The notes beneath the pieces were generated by a model. That model had not been told where the DNA came from. It worked only from the letters and a program-made list of their open reading frames with translations, and made no database searches. 64,000 nt of DNA, from positions 186,001-250,000 of the forward strand of contig NZ_JAVJSQ010000015.1 in the NCBI RefSeq assembly GCF_040219335.1, in the 5' to 3' direction. Every line of letters starts with the position of its first letter. Position 1 is the first letter of the stretch. Shown one piece after another: positions 32,151 to 41,955 of the stretch. The position numbers and the translations under genes are program-made. The stretch is from Gimesia sp. GTDB taxonomy: Bacteria > Planctomycetota > Planctomycetia > Planctomycetales > Planctomycetaceae.

Positions 32151-32675
32151 ATGTCACCCTCGGCAGACGATCTGGCCCGGGAAGCGATTCGCGAATTCCA
32201 GCACCTGCTCGCGCAGTCGTTGCGTAAAATCCGTCACTGTCTGGGCCAGTTGAAGCAGGAGCAGATCTGGTGGCGTCCGGAGCCGGGCCTCAACAGCATC
32301 GGAAACCTGATTCTGCATCTGTCCGGGAATCTCAATCAATGGGCGGTGGCTGGCATTACTGGAGCCCAGGATGAGCGGCAGCGGGAGGCTGAGTTTCAGG
32401 CCGAATCGAGCCACAATCGCGAAGAACTGTTGTCTTTGCTGGAACAGAGCGTAGAACGTGCGAGTGCGGTCTTCCAGACGCTGTCTGCTGCTGACTTACT
32501 GGAATCGCGGACGATCCAGGGATTTTCCGTCTCCGTGCTGGGGGCCATTGCTCATACGGTGCCTCATTTTGTCGGGCATTCGCACCAGATCATTTATCTG
32601 ACCCGGCTGCAACTGAGGGAAACATACCAGTTCGACTGGTCTCCCGATGCAGATCGCAATAGCGTGCCGATTTGA
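32151..32675 (+). CDS. DinB-like (DUF1572) protein
   Basis: A four-helix-bundle protein of about 174 residues. LRKIRHCLGQLKQEQIWWRP, GLNSIGNLILHLSGNLNQW (first His ligand) and VPHFVGHSHQIIYLTRL (later His ligands) are characteristic of DinB/DUF1572 metal-binding folds. A TTG at 32103 would extend the frame, but ATG 32151 has AAGGGAGC upstream. It starts 50 bp after the ROK gene and may be co-transcribed. Function unknown; possibly thiol-dependent chemistry. Confidence 0.8.
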   Translation: MSPSADDLAREAIREFQHLLAQSLRKIRHCLGQLKQEQIWWRPEPGLNSIGNLILHLSGNLNQWAVAGITGAQDERQREAEFQAESSHNREELLSLLEQSVERASAVFQTLSAADLLESRTIQGFSVSVLGAIAHTVPHFVGHSHQIIYLTRLQLRETYQFDWSPDADRNSVPI

Positions 32676-32788
32676 ACCACGCGAAAACTGATTCAGAACG
32701 TGCCCGGTTTATTTTTTGGTAACCGTAAACACGCTACAATACCTGCTGACTGTCGGTATGTTGTTATCTGATCCGGGGTAAGGTTGTC

Positions 32789-34546
32789 ATGTCTCGTAAG
32801 GCGAAGCGAGCGCGAAAAAACACATCGAAACGGGAAACTGCTCAGGCTGAGAAGCGGGCTGCTGTCTCGAGTGTTCCTGCCAGCAGTCAGGCGTTAGTGG
32901 AACCGTTGCCGGAAATTTCACGCAATACCTGGCTGTTTCTCTCTCTGCTGCTGATCTGGTCGTTTCTGGTTTCCTGCTTTCCGATGCGGAACATGGATAT
33001 CTGGTGGCACCTGAGAACCGGAGAGCTCATACTGGAGCGGGGGACCGTTCCTTATTTCGACTGGTTTACGTTCGTGGACTCTGATCGGCCCTGGATCGAT
33101 ATGCACTGGGGCTTCCAGTTGCTGGTGACCTGGTTGTATCACTGGGGCGGTGTCAATTTACTGATCCTGAGCAAAGCCTTCTGCCTGGCGTTAACGGTCG
33201 GGCTGGCCTGGTTTGCCGGTGGGCGGTTCCTGCCCCCCTGGGGGAAAGCATTGTTGTGGATTCTGCCGGTGATCTGTCTTTCCGGTCGTTCGGTCGTGCG
33301 TCCGGAAATGCTTTCGCTGGTCTATCTGGCTGCCTGGATGCTGGTTTTGAACAGGGCCGCGGCGCGTCCCCAGCTGTTGTGGCTGATTCCGTTACTGGCG
33401 CTGCTCTGGGTCAACAGTCATGCACTGTTCGTGCTGGGGCTGGTCGTCAGTGTGTTGTGGGTGATTGATCATCTGGTGCGCGGCTGGGCGCGGGGGCGCT
33501 TTGGGCTGGAGTCGGCTGCGACGGAGCTGACTGGAGTGATGTTGATTCGCATTGCCGTGCTGACGGGAATTGCCTGCTTTTTGAATCCCTATTTCGAGCA
33601 GGGAGTGCTGTTTCCCCTGACGCTGTATGAAAAGTTTTCGGTAGATCAGGCTTTCTATTCGGTACGCATCGGTGAATTCCAGCCGCCCCTGGATTTTATC
33701 AGGCAGCATGGACTGAAGAATTTATTTCTGGCATCACAGGTGTTGCTGGGAGTGTTGACGCTGGTCAGTTTTATTCCGCTGCTGATTAACAGACGGATCA
33801 ACGTGTTTCGGTTAATGCTGTTTGCTGCGTTTACACACCTGGCTTTTAAAGCCTCGCGGAATACCAGCATCTTTGCGCTGATCTCGGGGATTGTAGTCTG
33901 TGATAATCTTTCGGACTGGTCCCGTTTCGGGATTGCTCTGTTCGGGAAGCCGGCGTCTGACTCTGCTGAGGGAACGCGTCAGTTATCTCGCGGATCCCTT
34001 ATTTCTGCGGGGATATTTCTATTCCTGTTTGTCAGCCTGTTTACCGGGTACTGGCATGCGTGGGGCGGTGAAGGGAAACGACTGGGATTGGGAGAGGCGG
34101 AAGCCTGGTATGCGCATGGCGCGTCGAAGTTTGCAGGACAACCGGGAATGCCGGACCGTGCGTACATTTCCAATATGGGGCAGGCGGCGGTCTACATTTA
34201 TCACAACGGGCCCGAGAAGCGAGTGTTCTTTGACGGACGTCTGGAGGTCAACAGTAAGCAGACGTTTGAATGGTACGAGCAGATCAAACAGCAGATGATG
34301 CAGGGGAGTACCGACTGGGCCTATTTATTGCAGGATGAGAATGGCCAGTTACCCGCGGTGATTCTCGACAGCCGCTATTCCCGGAATGAAATCATGGGAA
34401 TGGCCGCTAATCCGGGCTGGATGCTTGTCTTTGCCGACCAGGCGGCTGCGGTCTTCCTCGATCGACAGACTGCAGAGCGATTGAAATTACAGCCCGCCGA
34501 TCCCAGTCCCCTGGCTTATCCTCCGGGCATGAAAGTCCGCGAGTAA
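32789..34546 (+). CDS. Multi-pass membrane protein, GT-C glycosyltransferase-like
   Basis: 585 residues. A basic N-terminus (RKAKRARKNTSKRE) is followed by about ten membrane helices between residues 45 and 420 and a soluble C-terminal part. The first loop has MRNMDIWWHLRTGELI and VPYFDWFTFVDSDRPWIDMHWGFQ, the pattern of GT-C-fold membrane proteins that use lipid-linked sugars (acidic D-x-W-W-H-L motif). Substrate unknown. Ribosome binding site GGTAAGG before ATG 32789. Confidence 0.75.
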   Translation: MSRKAKRARKNTSKRETAQAEKRAAVSSVPASSQALVEPLPEISRNTWLFLSLLLIWSFLVSCFPMRNMDIWWHLRTGELILERGTVPYFDWFTFVDSDRPWIDMHWGFQLLVTWLYHWGGVNLLILSKAFCLALTVGLAWFAGGRFLPPWGKALLWILPVICLSGRSVVRPEMLSLVYLAAWMLVLNRAAARPQLLWLIPLLALLWVNSHALFVLGLVVSVLWVIDHLVRGWARGRFGLESAATELTGVMLIRIAVLTGIACFLNPYFEQGVLFPLTLYEKFSVDQAFYSVRIGEFQPPLDFIRQHGLKNLFLASQVLLGVLTLVSFIPLLINRRINVFRLMLFAAFTHLAFKASRNTSIFALISGIVVCDNLSDWSRFGIALFGKPASDSAEGTRQLSRGSLISAGIFLFLFVSLFTGYWHAWGGEGKRLGLGEAEAWYAHGASKFAGQPGMPDRAYISNMGQAAVYIYHNGPEKRVFFDGRLEVNSKQTFEWYEQIKQQMMQGSTDWAYLLQDENGQLPAVILDSRYSRNEIMGMAANPGWMLVFADQAAAVFLDRQTAERLKLQPADPSPLAYPPGMKVRE

Positions 34547-34716
34547 GCACACCTGAATACCCGCCTGTTTTCTGATCCAGGAAAAACTGAGGGACGTCTG
34601 GGATGATACTTGCAAATCAATGTCACTCAGGGGACATTAGATGGAATGAACAAATCTTTTCGTCAACAAAGCCGACGCGTTGACGCTCCAGAGAACCTTT
34701 ACGCAGGGGAAACATC

Positions 34717-36117
34717 ATGAAATATCCTAAGATCAGCTATCAACTGATCCGTCTGGCAGCAGTCTGTCTGTTGCTCCAGGCAACTACGCTTTTATCCGCT
34801 CAGGAAGCGGAACAGCAGACGCATCAGGCGCCGCTGTCCAAGATGGAATTGCAGACCGGCGATTCCATTGTCTTCCTGGGAGACAGTATTACGCACCAGT
34901 GTCTCTACACCCAGTATGTAGAAGATTTCTTTTACACCCGTTATCCGAAAATGCGTCTGAAGTTTCATAATGCAGGCGTGGGTGGCGCCAGGGCCTGGGA
35001 TGCCCTGGCTCGTTTTGACCGGGACGTCGCCGCCTATCATCCCAAGTATGTGACAGTGCTGCTGGGAATGAACGACGGCCGCTATCAGCCCTTCAACGAT
35101 GAGATTTTCAAGACCTACTACGATGACATGAAAGAGCTGATCAGCAAGATTGAAGGCATTGGTGCGACTCCGATCCTGATGACGCCAACCATGTTCGATG
35201 CCCGGGCGGCCCGCATGGGAAAACGCCCGCGAGATCCGGCTTCGGTAGAGCTGTATAACTCGGTTCTGGCGTACTATGGAACCTGGCTGCGTGAAGTTGC
35301 TGCCGAATCAGGCTTCGGGTTTGTGGACATGTACGGACCGTTGAATAACATCACGATTGCGGAACGTCAGAAAAATCCTCAGTTCACGATCATCAGGGAC
35401 GCCGTGCATCCCGATGCTCCGGGACAGGTCGTGATGGCGTTTGCCCTGTTGTCTGACATGAACGTGCAACGACAGGTTTCGCGAATCACCGTCAGTAAAA
35501 AAACCAACGGTGAGGCCACTTCGACAGCGCGAGGCGGTAAATTGTCTGATCTGACATTTTCAGACGACGGCGTCTCCTTTACCTGGCAGGCCGACAGCCT
35601 GCCCTGGGTAGTGCCCGCTGAAGCGAAGCTGGGTGCAGAGTTGACGAAACTGGGGCATCGCATGAGTCAGGAATCGCTGTCGATCCATGACCTGCCCCCC
35701 GGCCGGTATGAACTGTCTATCGATGGAGAAGTGGTGGGACAATACTCCAACACGACCCTGGCCCGACATGTTGAACTGCAGGGAAATCCCAAGACGCCTC
35801 AGTACCAGCAGGCGATGCAGGTCGCGTTGTTGAACAAGGAACGCAATGAGGGCCCCGTGAAAAACAAACGCAACACCTGGCGGGTGTTCCAGGTGTATGC
35901 ACGGATGAAGCGGGAACTGGACGCTCAGGGCGATCAGAAGGATGAAAAATCGGTGGCAAAGCTGGCAGAGCTCGATAAACGCCTGGCCGACCAGGATCGT
36001 GTGATCCAGGAGAGTGAAGCAGCTGCGAAAGCCCTCGAAGATAAGATCTATGAGATCAATCAGCCTGAGGCCCGGAAGTATGTCCTGAAGAAGGTGACCG
36101 CTGCTAAGAAAAAGTAA
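34717..36117 (+). CDS. Secreted SGNH/GDSL-family hydrolase
   Basis: Signal peptide at about 8-28 (LIRLAAVCLLLQATTLLSA). The four SGNH blocks are present: FLGDSITH (Ser), AGVGGARAWD (Gly), LLGMNDGRY (Asn) and RDAVHPDAPG (Asp, His). A C-terminal 100 residues are helical and charged (KERNEGPVKNKRNTWRVFQ on), perhaps for cell-wall or substrate contact. Probably an esterase acting on carbohydrate acetyl groups, as is common in planctomycetes. AGGGGAAAC is the ribosome binding site. Confidence 0.9.
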   Translation: MKYPKISYQLIRLAAVCLLLQATTLLSAQEAEQQTHQAPLSKMELQTGDSIVFLGDSITHQCLYTQYVEDFFYTRYPKMRLKFHNAGVGGARAWDALARFDRDVAAYHPKYVTVLLGMNDGRYQPFNDEIFKTYYDDMKELISKIEGIGATPILMTPTMFDARAARMGKRPRDPASVELYNSVLAYYGTWLREVAAESGFGFVDMYGPLNNITIAERQKNPQFTIIRDAVHPDAPGQVVMAFALLSDMNVQRQVSRITVSKKTNGEATSTARGGKLSDLTFSDDGVSFTWQADSLPWVVPAEAKLGAELTKLGHRMSQESLSIHDLPPGRYELSIDGEVVGQYSNTTLARHVELQGNPKTPQYQQAMQVALLNKERNEGPVKNKRNTWRVFQVYARMKRELDAQGDQKDEKSVAKLAELDKRLADQDRVIQESEAAAKALEDKIYEINQPEARKYVLKKVTAAKKK

Positions 36118-36158
36118 GCGACGCTGACATCGGAACCTGATTCCAGATGTAATAAAAC

Positions 36159-36196
36159 AACAGGCAGCCCGGGTGTAAAAACCTGGACTGCCTGTT
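36159..36196. terminator. Bidirectional rho-independent terminator
   Basis: AACAGGCAGCCCGGGT (36159-36174) pairs with ACCTGGACTGCCTGTT (36181-36196) with two imperfect positions. A TTTTATTTT tail follows on the plus strand and a TGTTTTATT tail on the minus strand. It serves the two convergent genes ending at 36117 and 36234. Confidence 0.88.
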
Positions 36197-36233
36197 TTAT
36201 TTTGCGCTGGTTGTGGTTCTGGTTACCTTCTGC

Positions 36234-37667
36234 TTACAGGAAGAAAATCGTCAGCAGAATTGAAAGTGGTAACAGAAACAGACAACTGTAAAACATATAG
36301 CCAAAGAAGCTGGGCATGCGAATGTTGTTCTTTTCAGCGATCGCTTTGACCATGAAGTTGGGACCATTGCCGATATAGGTCATGGCTCCCATGAAGACGG
36401 CTCCCAAACTGATGGCAACCAGTTCGATTTCACTGACGCCGGCCACCATGGGAGGACTGCCGCCCGCAGATTTGGCCGTTTCAAAGAAGACGACATAGGT
36501 CGGAGCGTTGTCCAGGAAGCTGGAGAGCGTGCCTGTGGCCCAGTAGAACTTCGCAGGGGAATCAATGCCCAGCGAGGCACCATAGACATTCAGGATCTGT
36601 ACGGGAGCCTGCATGCAGATAAAAATACCGACGAAGAGGGCAGCGACTTCGACGATGGCCTCGTAATTGAAGGAGTTCTGCTCGCGAATACTTTTTGAAG
36701 TTGTGAGCAGGGAAATGCCTGCCAGGGCAAACATGCAGCCTTCACGGAAAAAGTGAGGTGCACTCCAGTTGGTGCCGGGAACTGTTTTGGAGGGATCCAG
36801 CAGTGCGACGCAGAAGATGACCAGCAGCAGCCAGAGGAAGTTAATGCCTCCTTTAAGTGCGAAGGGTTCAGGATCTTCCGGAACGGCTTCCACCCGGGCT
36901 TTGTTTTCTTTGCGATAGCGGATGGTGTCGAAGGCAAAATAGACGGCCAGCAGCATCCCATTCATGGCGAGCCACTCCGGCCAGAGCGACAGCGTCCAGG
37001 TGAAGGGAACGCCTCTTAAAAAGCCCAGGAACAGGGGCGGGTCTCCAATCGGGAGCAGACAGCCGCCGGTGTTGCAGACCACAAAAATGAAAAATATGAC
37101 CGTGTGTGCCACATAGTCGCGTTTGGCATTCGCTTTCAGCAGAGGGCGGATCAGGAGCATGGCGGCGCCGGTCGTGCCGATGAAGCTGGCGATCGCACCA
37201 CCGATGGCGAGGATGCCTGTATTCAGAATCGGTCGTCCGACCAGATGACCGTTGAAGGCGATGCCCCCACTGATGACATACAGGGAAAACAAGAGGGCGA
37301 TGAAGGGTATGTATTCCCCGAGAATCGCGTTCTTGAGGACGACGATGGCAGCAGGAATCCCCGGAGCTGACATCTCGTGCGTGCCGTGATCGACGACGCC
37401 GTGTCCATACAGGAATGTATAATAGAGCAGGGTCACCAGACCCAGGCTGACCGCGACCAGAAACCGGTTTTTGTTGTGTTCCCACCACTCTTCCGTTTTA
37501 TGGATCAGTGGTAGAAAGGCAATACAGAGCAACAGGGCGGCGAACGGAATTACACTATAAAAGGCGGGAGGTTCGGCATGGCCATGATGTTCCTCGTGCG
37601 GTTGTTCAGTCGTGGCCACAAAAGAGGTTGCTTCCAGTTGCGCGTATGTATCAGCGATTAAGTTCAT
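36234..37667 (-). CDS. NhaD/ArsB-like sodium:proton antiporter or ion transporter
   Basis: 477 residues with about 12 membrane helices. The His-rich N-terminal loop ([11 protein letters not shown]) is followed by family landmarks: [16 protein letters not shown] (about 155-170), [21 protein letters not shown] (about 198-218) and [15 protein letters not shown] near the C-terminus. These belong to the ion-transporter superfamily (NhaD/CitM/ArsB type). Na+/H+ exchange is the most likely activity. Inner membrane. Stands alone. Confidence 0.88.
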   Translation of the reverse strand: MNLIADTYAQLEATSFVATTEQPHEEHHGHAEPPAFYSVIPFAALLLCIAFLPLIHKTEEWWEHNKNRFLVAVSLGLVTLLYYTFLYGHGVVDHGTHEMSAPGIPAAIVVLKNAILGEYIPFIALLFSLYVISGGIAFNGHLVGRPILNTGILAIGGAIASFIGTTGAAMLLIRPLLKANAKRDYVAHTVIFFIFVVCNTGGCLLPIGDPPLFLGFLRGVPFTWTLSLWPEWLAMNGMLLAVYFAFDTIRYRKENKARVEAVPEDPEPFALKGGINFLWLLLVIFCVALLDPSKTVPGTNWSAPHFFREGCMFALAGISLLTTSKSIREQNSFNYEAIVEVAALFVGIFICMQAPVQILNVYGASLGIDSPAKFYWATGTLSSFLDNAPTYVVFFETAKSAGGSPPMVAGVSEIELVAISLGAVFMGAMTYIGNGPNFMVKAIAEKNNIRMPSFFGYMFYSCLFLLPLSILLTIFFL

Positions 37668-37849
37668 CTCAATCGCCCTCCGTTACTTGGGGATTATGAA
37701 AAAATGGGTTAAAGCGCGAAAATCCGTTTTCATGTAGAACGGTGATAACAAGTGCTCTGCTTGCTAACTGGCGTGTGGTCAACTCGGGATTATGGCAGGA
37801 AGCGACCCTGTGTACAACTTCCACGTCGGCAGGATTTCACAATTTGAAT

Positions 37850-39823
37850 TTATGAATTTGCGAATTCACTGCGGCGTTCTTCCATCGGAGCCGCACTGGC
37901 TTTAAATTCCGACAGGTACAGCTTTACCAGTTCCGCTGTCTCTGCACTTTGCAGCATTTCCAGCGAGATCAGCGTTTTCCCCAGAACGATCGGCGGTTCG
38001 ATCTGTATCGCGAGTAGATAAGCCACCTGCTCGCGGGTGAGCAGCTGCCTCTGAATGGCGATTTCCCCGAATCGCTGTCCATTTTTCTGCTGTGCCTCGA
38101 GTATCTCTGTGACCTGGTTACTGGTCAGCAGTTTTTCATTGACTGCCAGTTCACCGATTTTCGTCTGTGTTTCCTGTTGGGGGCACTTCAAGAGTGCTTT
38201 GGAAATGGTCGGGATATCAAAGATTTTCTTGGTAACCAGCCAGCGACTGAAGCGGCTGCGTTTGACCAGTTTCTGCAGTTCATTGTCTTCCTGGCTGATG
38301 ATCGAGCGTACGTGAACCTGGTTGCGGCCATTCTCTTTCGAATTATACATGGCCTCATCCGCTTCTGCGATCAGGCGTTCTCCGAAGCCGGTCATGTCGC
38401 GAGGAGGGATACCAACCACGGCACCCAAACTGGCGGTAACGGGTACGCGTTTGCCTTCGAACTCAATCACTTCGTTTTCGATCAGCTTCCGCAGACGTTC
38501 CGCGAGTTCATGAATCCCGTTTTCAGAGGGATTATTGACCATGATGACGAATTCCTCACCGCCATAGCGGCAGAAGACATCAGAGCGTCGTGTGGACTCA
38601 CTGGCGACTTTGGCAACACGCTGCAGGACCAGATCACCGAACTGGTGGCCGTAGGTGTCGTTCAGACTTTTGAAGCGGTCGATGTCGGAGAAAATGATTC
38701 CGATCGGCTGGGCAGAGCGGGCACAGCGATGCAGTTCTTTTTCGAAGTATTCGTTGAAGTAGCTGCGATTGTAGGTTTTGGTCAGCGGGTCGTGAATTGC
38801 TTTGCTCTGCAGCTGTTTGTTTTCGGATTCCAGTTTCACCTTCTGCTCTTCGATGGCAGCCTGGCGGGCGAAAGCCTGTGTGGAATCGACCTGGGCTTTC
38901 ATAGTCAACTGCACCAGTTGTTCGTTGGCTTTGGCCATGATTTCATAAGGTGATTCGATGTCATCCATATTGACCTGGAAGATCTGGGCAGCCTCTTCAA
39001 AGCGGAACTTGACCTCTTCCAGGAACCCGTGCAGATCATCGATGGGCATGTTGTAGAACTCTGCCATCAACTGCTGCAGTCGCTGTAATGCGAGACCGCT
39101 GTTGGGGGAGCAGAAGTAATCACCAATGGCGGCTGATGCAGCGATGATGATGATCAGGTTAAAGTCAGGATCGGACTGGAGGGCCTTTAATTGTTCGAAT
39201 GTGTCATGATGATGTTCGATGGCGATCTGGAACTGTTCGGACATCTGCCAGCGTTCCATCATTTTCACGCCGACTTCAGTATGGTTGATTCCCAGGACTT
39301 CAGTTTCAACTTCAGACGTATTACGCTGCTGTGTTTCTGCCTGTTCGAGCACAGGTAACAGGTCATTGGGGATCGAGCGGAGCATGGCCAGGTGCCCGAT
39401 ATCCTGCAGGAGTCCGATGAGAAAGCTGTCGTATTTGAGATCGTTGCCCAGTCGGGTGGCTAATAACTCGGCGGCAGCGGACTGGATAATCGATTGTTTC
39501 CAGTACGAGTCGTAGCGTGATTTCAGTGGACCCTGTGTGATTGCTGCTTCGGAGAGCGAGAAGCTCAGCGCCAGCGACGTAACCACCATGGTTCCCAGCA
39601 GGGGGACGGCCCGTTCGATACCCTTACACTCGGATCGCAGCCCGAAGAAGGACGAGTTACTGGCCTTGAGGATTTTGGCTGTGATCGCAGGGTCTGCCTT
39701 GATGGTCTCAATGACATCCTTGATATCAGTGTCCGGATCCTTAGACAGGTCCAGCAACTTGACTGCGACGGCGGGTAGAGTAGGTAATTGATCCGACGAC
39801 CAGATTTTTTCAGGAGAAATCAT
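37850..39823 (-). CDS. HDOD-GGDEF diguanylate cyclase
   Basis: Residues about 10-215 are an HDOD domain (LPTLPAVAVKLLDLS, AITAKILKASNSSFFGL, LQDIGHLAML). A helical coiled linker follows (about 290-345). A GGDEF domain spans about 345-510 with DPLTKTYNRSYF, FSDIDRFKSLNDTYGHQFGD and the active-site CRYGGEEF. The tail (about 560-640) has two MshEN/GspE-N-like repeats (LLTSNQVTEILEAQQKNGQR, LLTREQVAYLLAIQ). It should make cyclic di-GMP. It is 135 bp downstream of cheX-cheY on the same strand. Confidence 0.92.
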   Translation of the reverse strand: MISPEKIWSSDQLPTLPAVAVKLLDLSKDPDTDIKDVIETIKADPAITAKILKASNSSFFGLRSECKGIERAVPLLGTMVVTSLALSFSLSEAAITQGPLKSRYDSYWKQSIIQSAAAELLATRLGNDLKYDSFLIGLLQDIGHLAMLRSIPNDLLPVLEQAETQQRNTSEVETEVLGINHTEVGVKMMERWQMSEQFQIAIEHHHDTFEQLKALQSDPDFNLIIIIAASAAIGDYFCSPNSGLALQRLQQLMAEFYNMPIDDLHGFLEEVKFRFEEAAQIFQVNMDDIESPYEIMAKANEQLVQLTMKAQVDSTQAFARQAAIEEQKVKLESENKQLQSKAIHDPLTKTYNRSYFNEYFEKELHRCARSAQPIGIIFSDIDRFKSLNDTYGHQFGDLVLQRVAKVASESTRRSDVFCRYGGEEFVIMVNNPSENGIHELAERLRKLIENEVIEFEGKRVPVTASLGAVVGIPPRDMTGFGERLIAEADEAMYNSKENGRNQVHVRSIISQEDNELQKLVKRSRFSRWLVTKKIFDIPTISKALLKCPQQETQTKIGELAVNEKLLTSNQVTEILEAQQKNGQRFGEIAIQRQLLTREQVAYLLAIQIEPPIVLGKTLISLEMLQSAETAELVKLYLSEFKASAAPMEERRSEFANS

Positions 39824-39884
39824 GTTTGATGACCTTCAGGGAAATTTAACTCAGTCTGGCTGCAGCCATTCTTATAAAACAGAG

Positions 39885-39906
39885 ATTGCCCTGCCTGCTG
39901 GGCAAT
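39885..39906 (-). terminator. Hairpin after the cheX-cheY pair
   Basis: ATTGCCC (39885-39891) and GGGCAAT (39900-39906). The T-rich tail on the minus strand begins only after seven bases, so attenuation rather than full termination is possible. Confidence 0.4.
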
Positions 39907-39958
39907 ATTCAGTGAACCGATTATTTCATAGTCTGGCAACCTGACTGCTCAACGAGCC

Positions 39959-40324
39959 TCAGGCATTCGAGGTGACCCAACGTTCCAGCTTGCTTTTGAG
40001 GCTGTCGGGAGTAAACGGCTTTACCAGGTAATCTGAAACACCAGCCTGGATTGCAGTCACAACACGTGCCCGTTCAGCTTCGGTGGTAATCATGATGACG
40101 GGAATGTCTTTGTTCCGCTGACGGATTTCTTTCAGCAACTGTAAGCCATCCATGTTGGGCATGTTCCAGTCGCTGAGTACGATATCGAACTGGTTGCTCA
40201 CAAAGTATTCCAGGGCCTGAACCCCATCTTCTGCTTCAGTAACGTCTTCAATACCCAGTTTCGACAGACAGCGCTTCTGGATAGTTCTCATTGTTCCTGA
40301 GTCGTCTACGAGTAAAACTTTCAT
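39959..40324 (-). CDS. CheY-like single-domain response regulator
   Basis: 121 residues: LLVDDSGTMR (acidic pair), IVLSDWNMPNMDG (phospho-acceptor Asp about 53), VIMITTEAE (Thr) and YLVKPF (Lys). No output domain. Follows cheX by 64 bp. Probably part of a chemotaxis or biofilm-control pathway in which CheX removes its phosphate. Confidence 0.93.
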   Translation of the reverse strand: MKVLLVDDSGTMRTIQKRCLSKLGIEDVTEAEDGVQALEYFVSNQFDIVLSDWNMPNMDGLQLLKEIRQRNKDIPVIMITTEAERARVVTAIQAGVSDYLVKPFTPDSLKSKLERWVTSNA

Positions 40325-40388
40325 CGGACTGGCCTCTTATATTTAAAGTTGTTTGGCGAGTTAAAACAGAGTTTAATCAGTGGTGGAT

Positions 40389-40886
40389 CTATCGATCAGA
40401 GAAACCTGCTTCGATAGAGAACGCTCCGATTTCTGATTCAAAGGAGATACAGATCGGCGACACATTGGAAGGGTAATGTACGGTATGACCTTTCCCAGTG
40501 ATGATGTTTGGAATACTGATGGAAGCTTCCAGATGTTCCAGTTGTGCCTTGGCAGAACCGGCAATCATGTTGGCGAGTTCACATACAGCATCACAGACTT
40601 CGTCGTTGATTTCTTCAGCCGTAATTCCCAGCATGCGGTCCAGTACGCCTTTACCAACGCTTTCGGACAGGCTCAATACCAGCGTGCCCGCTGCCTTTCC
40701 GGAGATACCGATGACTGCACTCAATTCGTGTTGCGGGATCACGTCCTGTTTTAAACTCAGACCAGTCCGTTTGGGGGTGCAACCCAGCATCATTTCAAAA
40801 ACGGAAATCGTAGAGCTGATGATCGGGTTCACAAATTCGGCAGTGAGTTCAGATTTACTGAGGGTTGGAGATGATGTCATTCTCAA
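40389..40886 (-). CDS. cheX: Chemotaxis phosphatase CheX
   Basis: 165 residues matching CheX. The N-terminal EFVNPIISSTISVFEMMLG is typical, and the phosphatase motif E-x2-N is in DAVCELANMIAGSAK. A GISGKAAGTLVLS strand pair and the FESEIGAFSIEAGF end complete the fold. It dephosphorylates CheY-P. Starts at 40886 or two codons later. First gene of the cheX, cheY, HDOD-GGDEF series. Confidence 0.93.
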   Translation of the reverse strand: MRMTSSPTLSKSELTAEFVNPIISSTISVFEMMLGCTPKRTGLSLKQDVIPQHELSAVIGISGKAAGTLVLSLSESVGKGVLDRMLGITAEEINDEVCDAVCELANMIAGSAKAQLEHLEASISIPNIITGKGHTVHYPSNVSPICISFESEIGAFSIEAGFSDR

Positions 40887-41631
40887 ATTCCTGCTTCTTC
40901 AGAATCGATCACAGAGGGCCCGATTCCGTTGCGATTTGGTACGAAATATTATTTTCTTATAATCAGTGCCCCTGAGTGATTGACCATGTCGCTTCCACAT
41001 CGGTCAAACGGGGGACTGAGACTGTCATGTGACTATGCATTTAGAACATAGATCACGGAAAATCAGATGTGCTAAAATATCAACATCGGATTCGTGAGAA
41101 AAAACTCGACCCGCAGGCAACATTTCCGGGTTTGCCGGCTGTAACGAATATCTCGCAAACACCCCCCGGACAAATGCAGTGTAATCCCTCCTTATTGAGC
41201 GACCGTACGGGGAGGGAGATACCTGACTGCACAGATTCGCGTCGCAGGAAAATCAAAGAACCCCTTACGCATCAGGCAGAAACGTGACCGCGAAGAGTCA
41301 TTTCTTAATAAGAGGAAGAAAACGCCTGTTTTCAGGTATGAAAGGCGATAATCGTCGGAATTCGCACAACCGAATCTCTGGTATTTCCAAAAACAAAAAT
41401 ATTGTTATTGAGCCATTAAACATAAATCGTTTACGATATGTTTGCAGGCATTCGTCGTAGTGGTTTTCACCTATTCAACAGGCCCACTTCCAACTGAAAA
41501 AGTTCAGTTTTCACCTCTCGTTCACTGAACTTGATTTTTTCAGTATTCAAAAACAGAAACAAGTGCAGTACAGTTTACTTTGGTGCTGATATAAATATCT
41601 GGATACCCACTTTTCAAAGTGTTCAAATCTA
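40887..41631. other. Divergent intergenic region, 745 bp
   Basis: Carries promoters for cheX (minus) and the H-box gene (plus). A 72-codon plus frame (41069-41287) has no ribosome binding site and an atypical composition. A partial CCCTCC/GGAGGG hairpin spans about 41184-41217. Nothing else is recognised. Confidence 0.45.
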
Positions 41632-41907
41632 ATGTCTCATTCTATCAATCAAGAGCAGGTCGATTTTGCTCAGCATGTTCGAACGGCTTGTCATCGCTTA
41701 AATAACTTCCTGACCATTTTACAGTGTCAACACGAGCACCTGGCGGGATTACCCTCCAGCCAGCTGGAACCGGAACTGTCAGTCGTTCTGCAGGATCTGG
41801 AACCTTTGGTTGACACTGCGGCTAACGATGTACTGGAACTATCCAAACAATGTAGAGATTTTCTGGAAGGAGTTACACATCCAGATACAAGTCAGAAATT
41901 AGATTGA
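41632..41907 (+). CDS. Small stand-alone histidine-kinase H-box (DHp-like) protein, 91 aa
   Basis: An all-helical protein whose first helix contains ACHRLNNFLTILQCQHEHL (residues about 19-37). It resembles the H-box of histidine-kinase dimerisation domains (H-D/E-L-N-N-x-L-T). The second helix follows (LQDLEPLVDTAANDVLELSK), and there is no ATP-binding domain. It lies 48 bp before a NarL-type regulator gene. It may act as a phosphotransfer relay or an inhibitor of kinase dimers. I infer this from one motif and the neighbour. Confidence 0.6.
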   Translation: MSHSINQEQVDFAQHVRTACHRLNNFLTILQCQHEHLAGLPSSQLEPELSVVLQDLEPLVDTAANDVLELSKQCRDFLEGVTHPDTSQKLD

Positions 41908-41955
41908 ACCGTTCAGTTTATTGATATCTAATCATTTCTTTTCTCGGGGGCCAGC

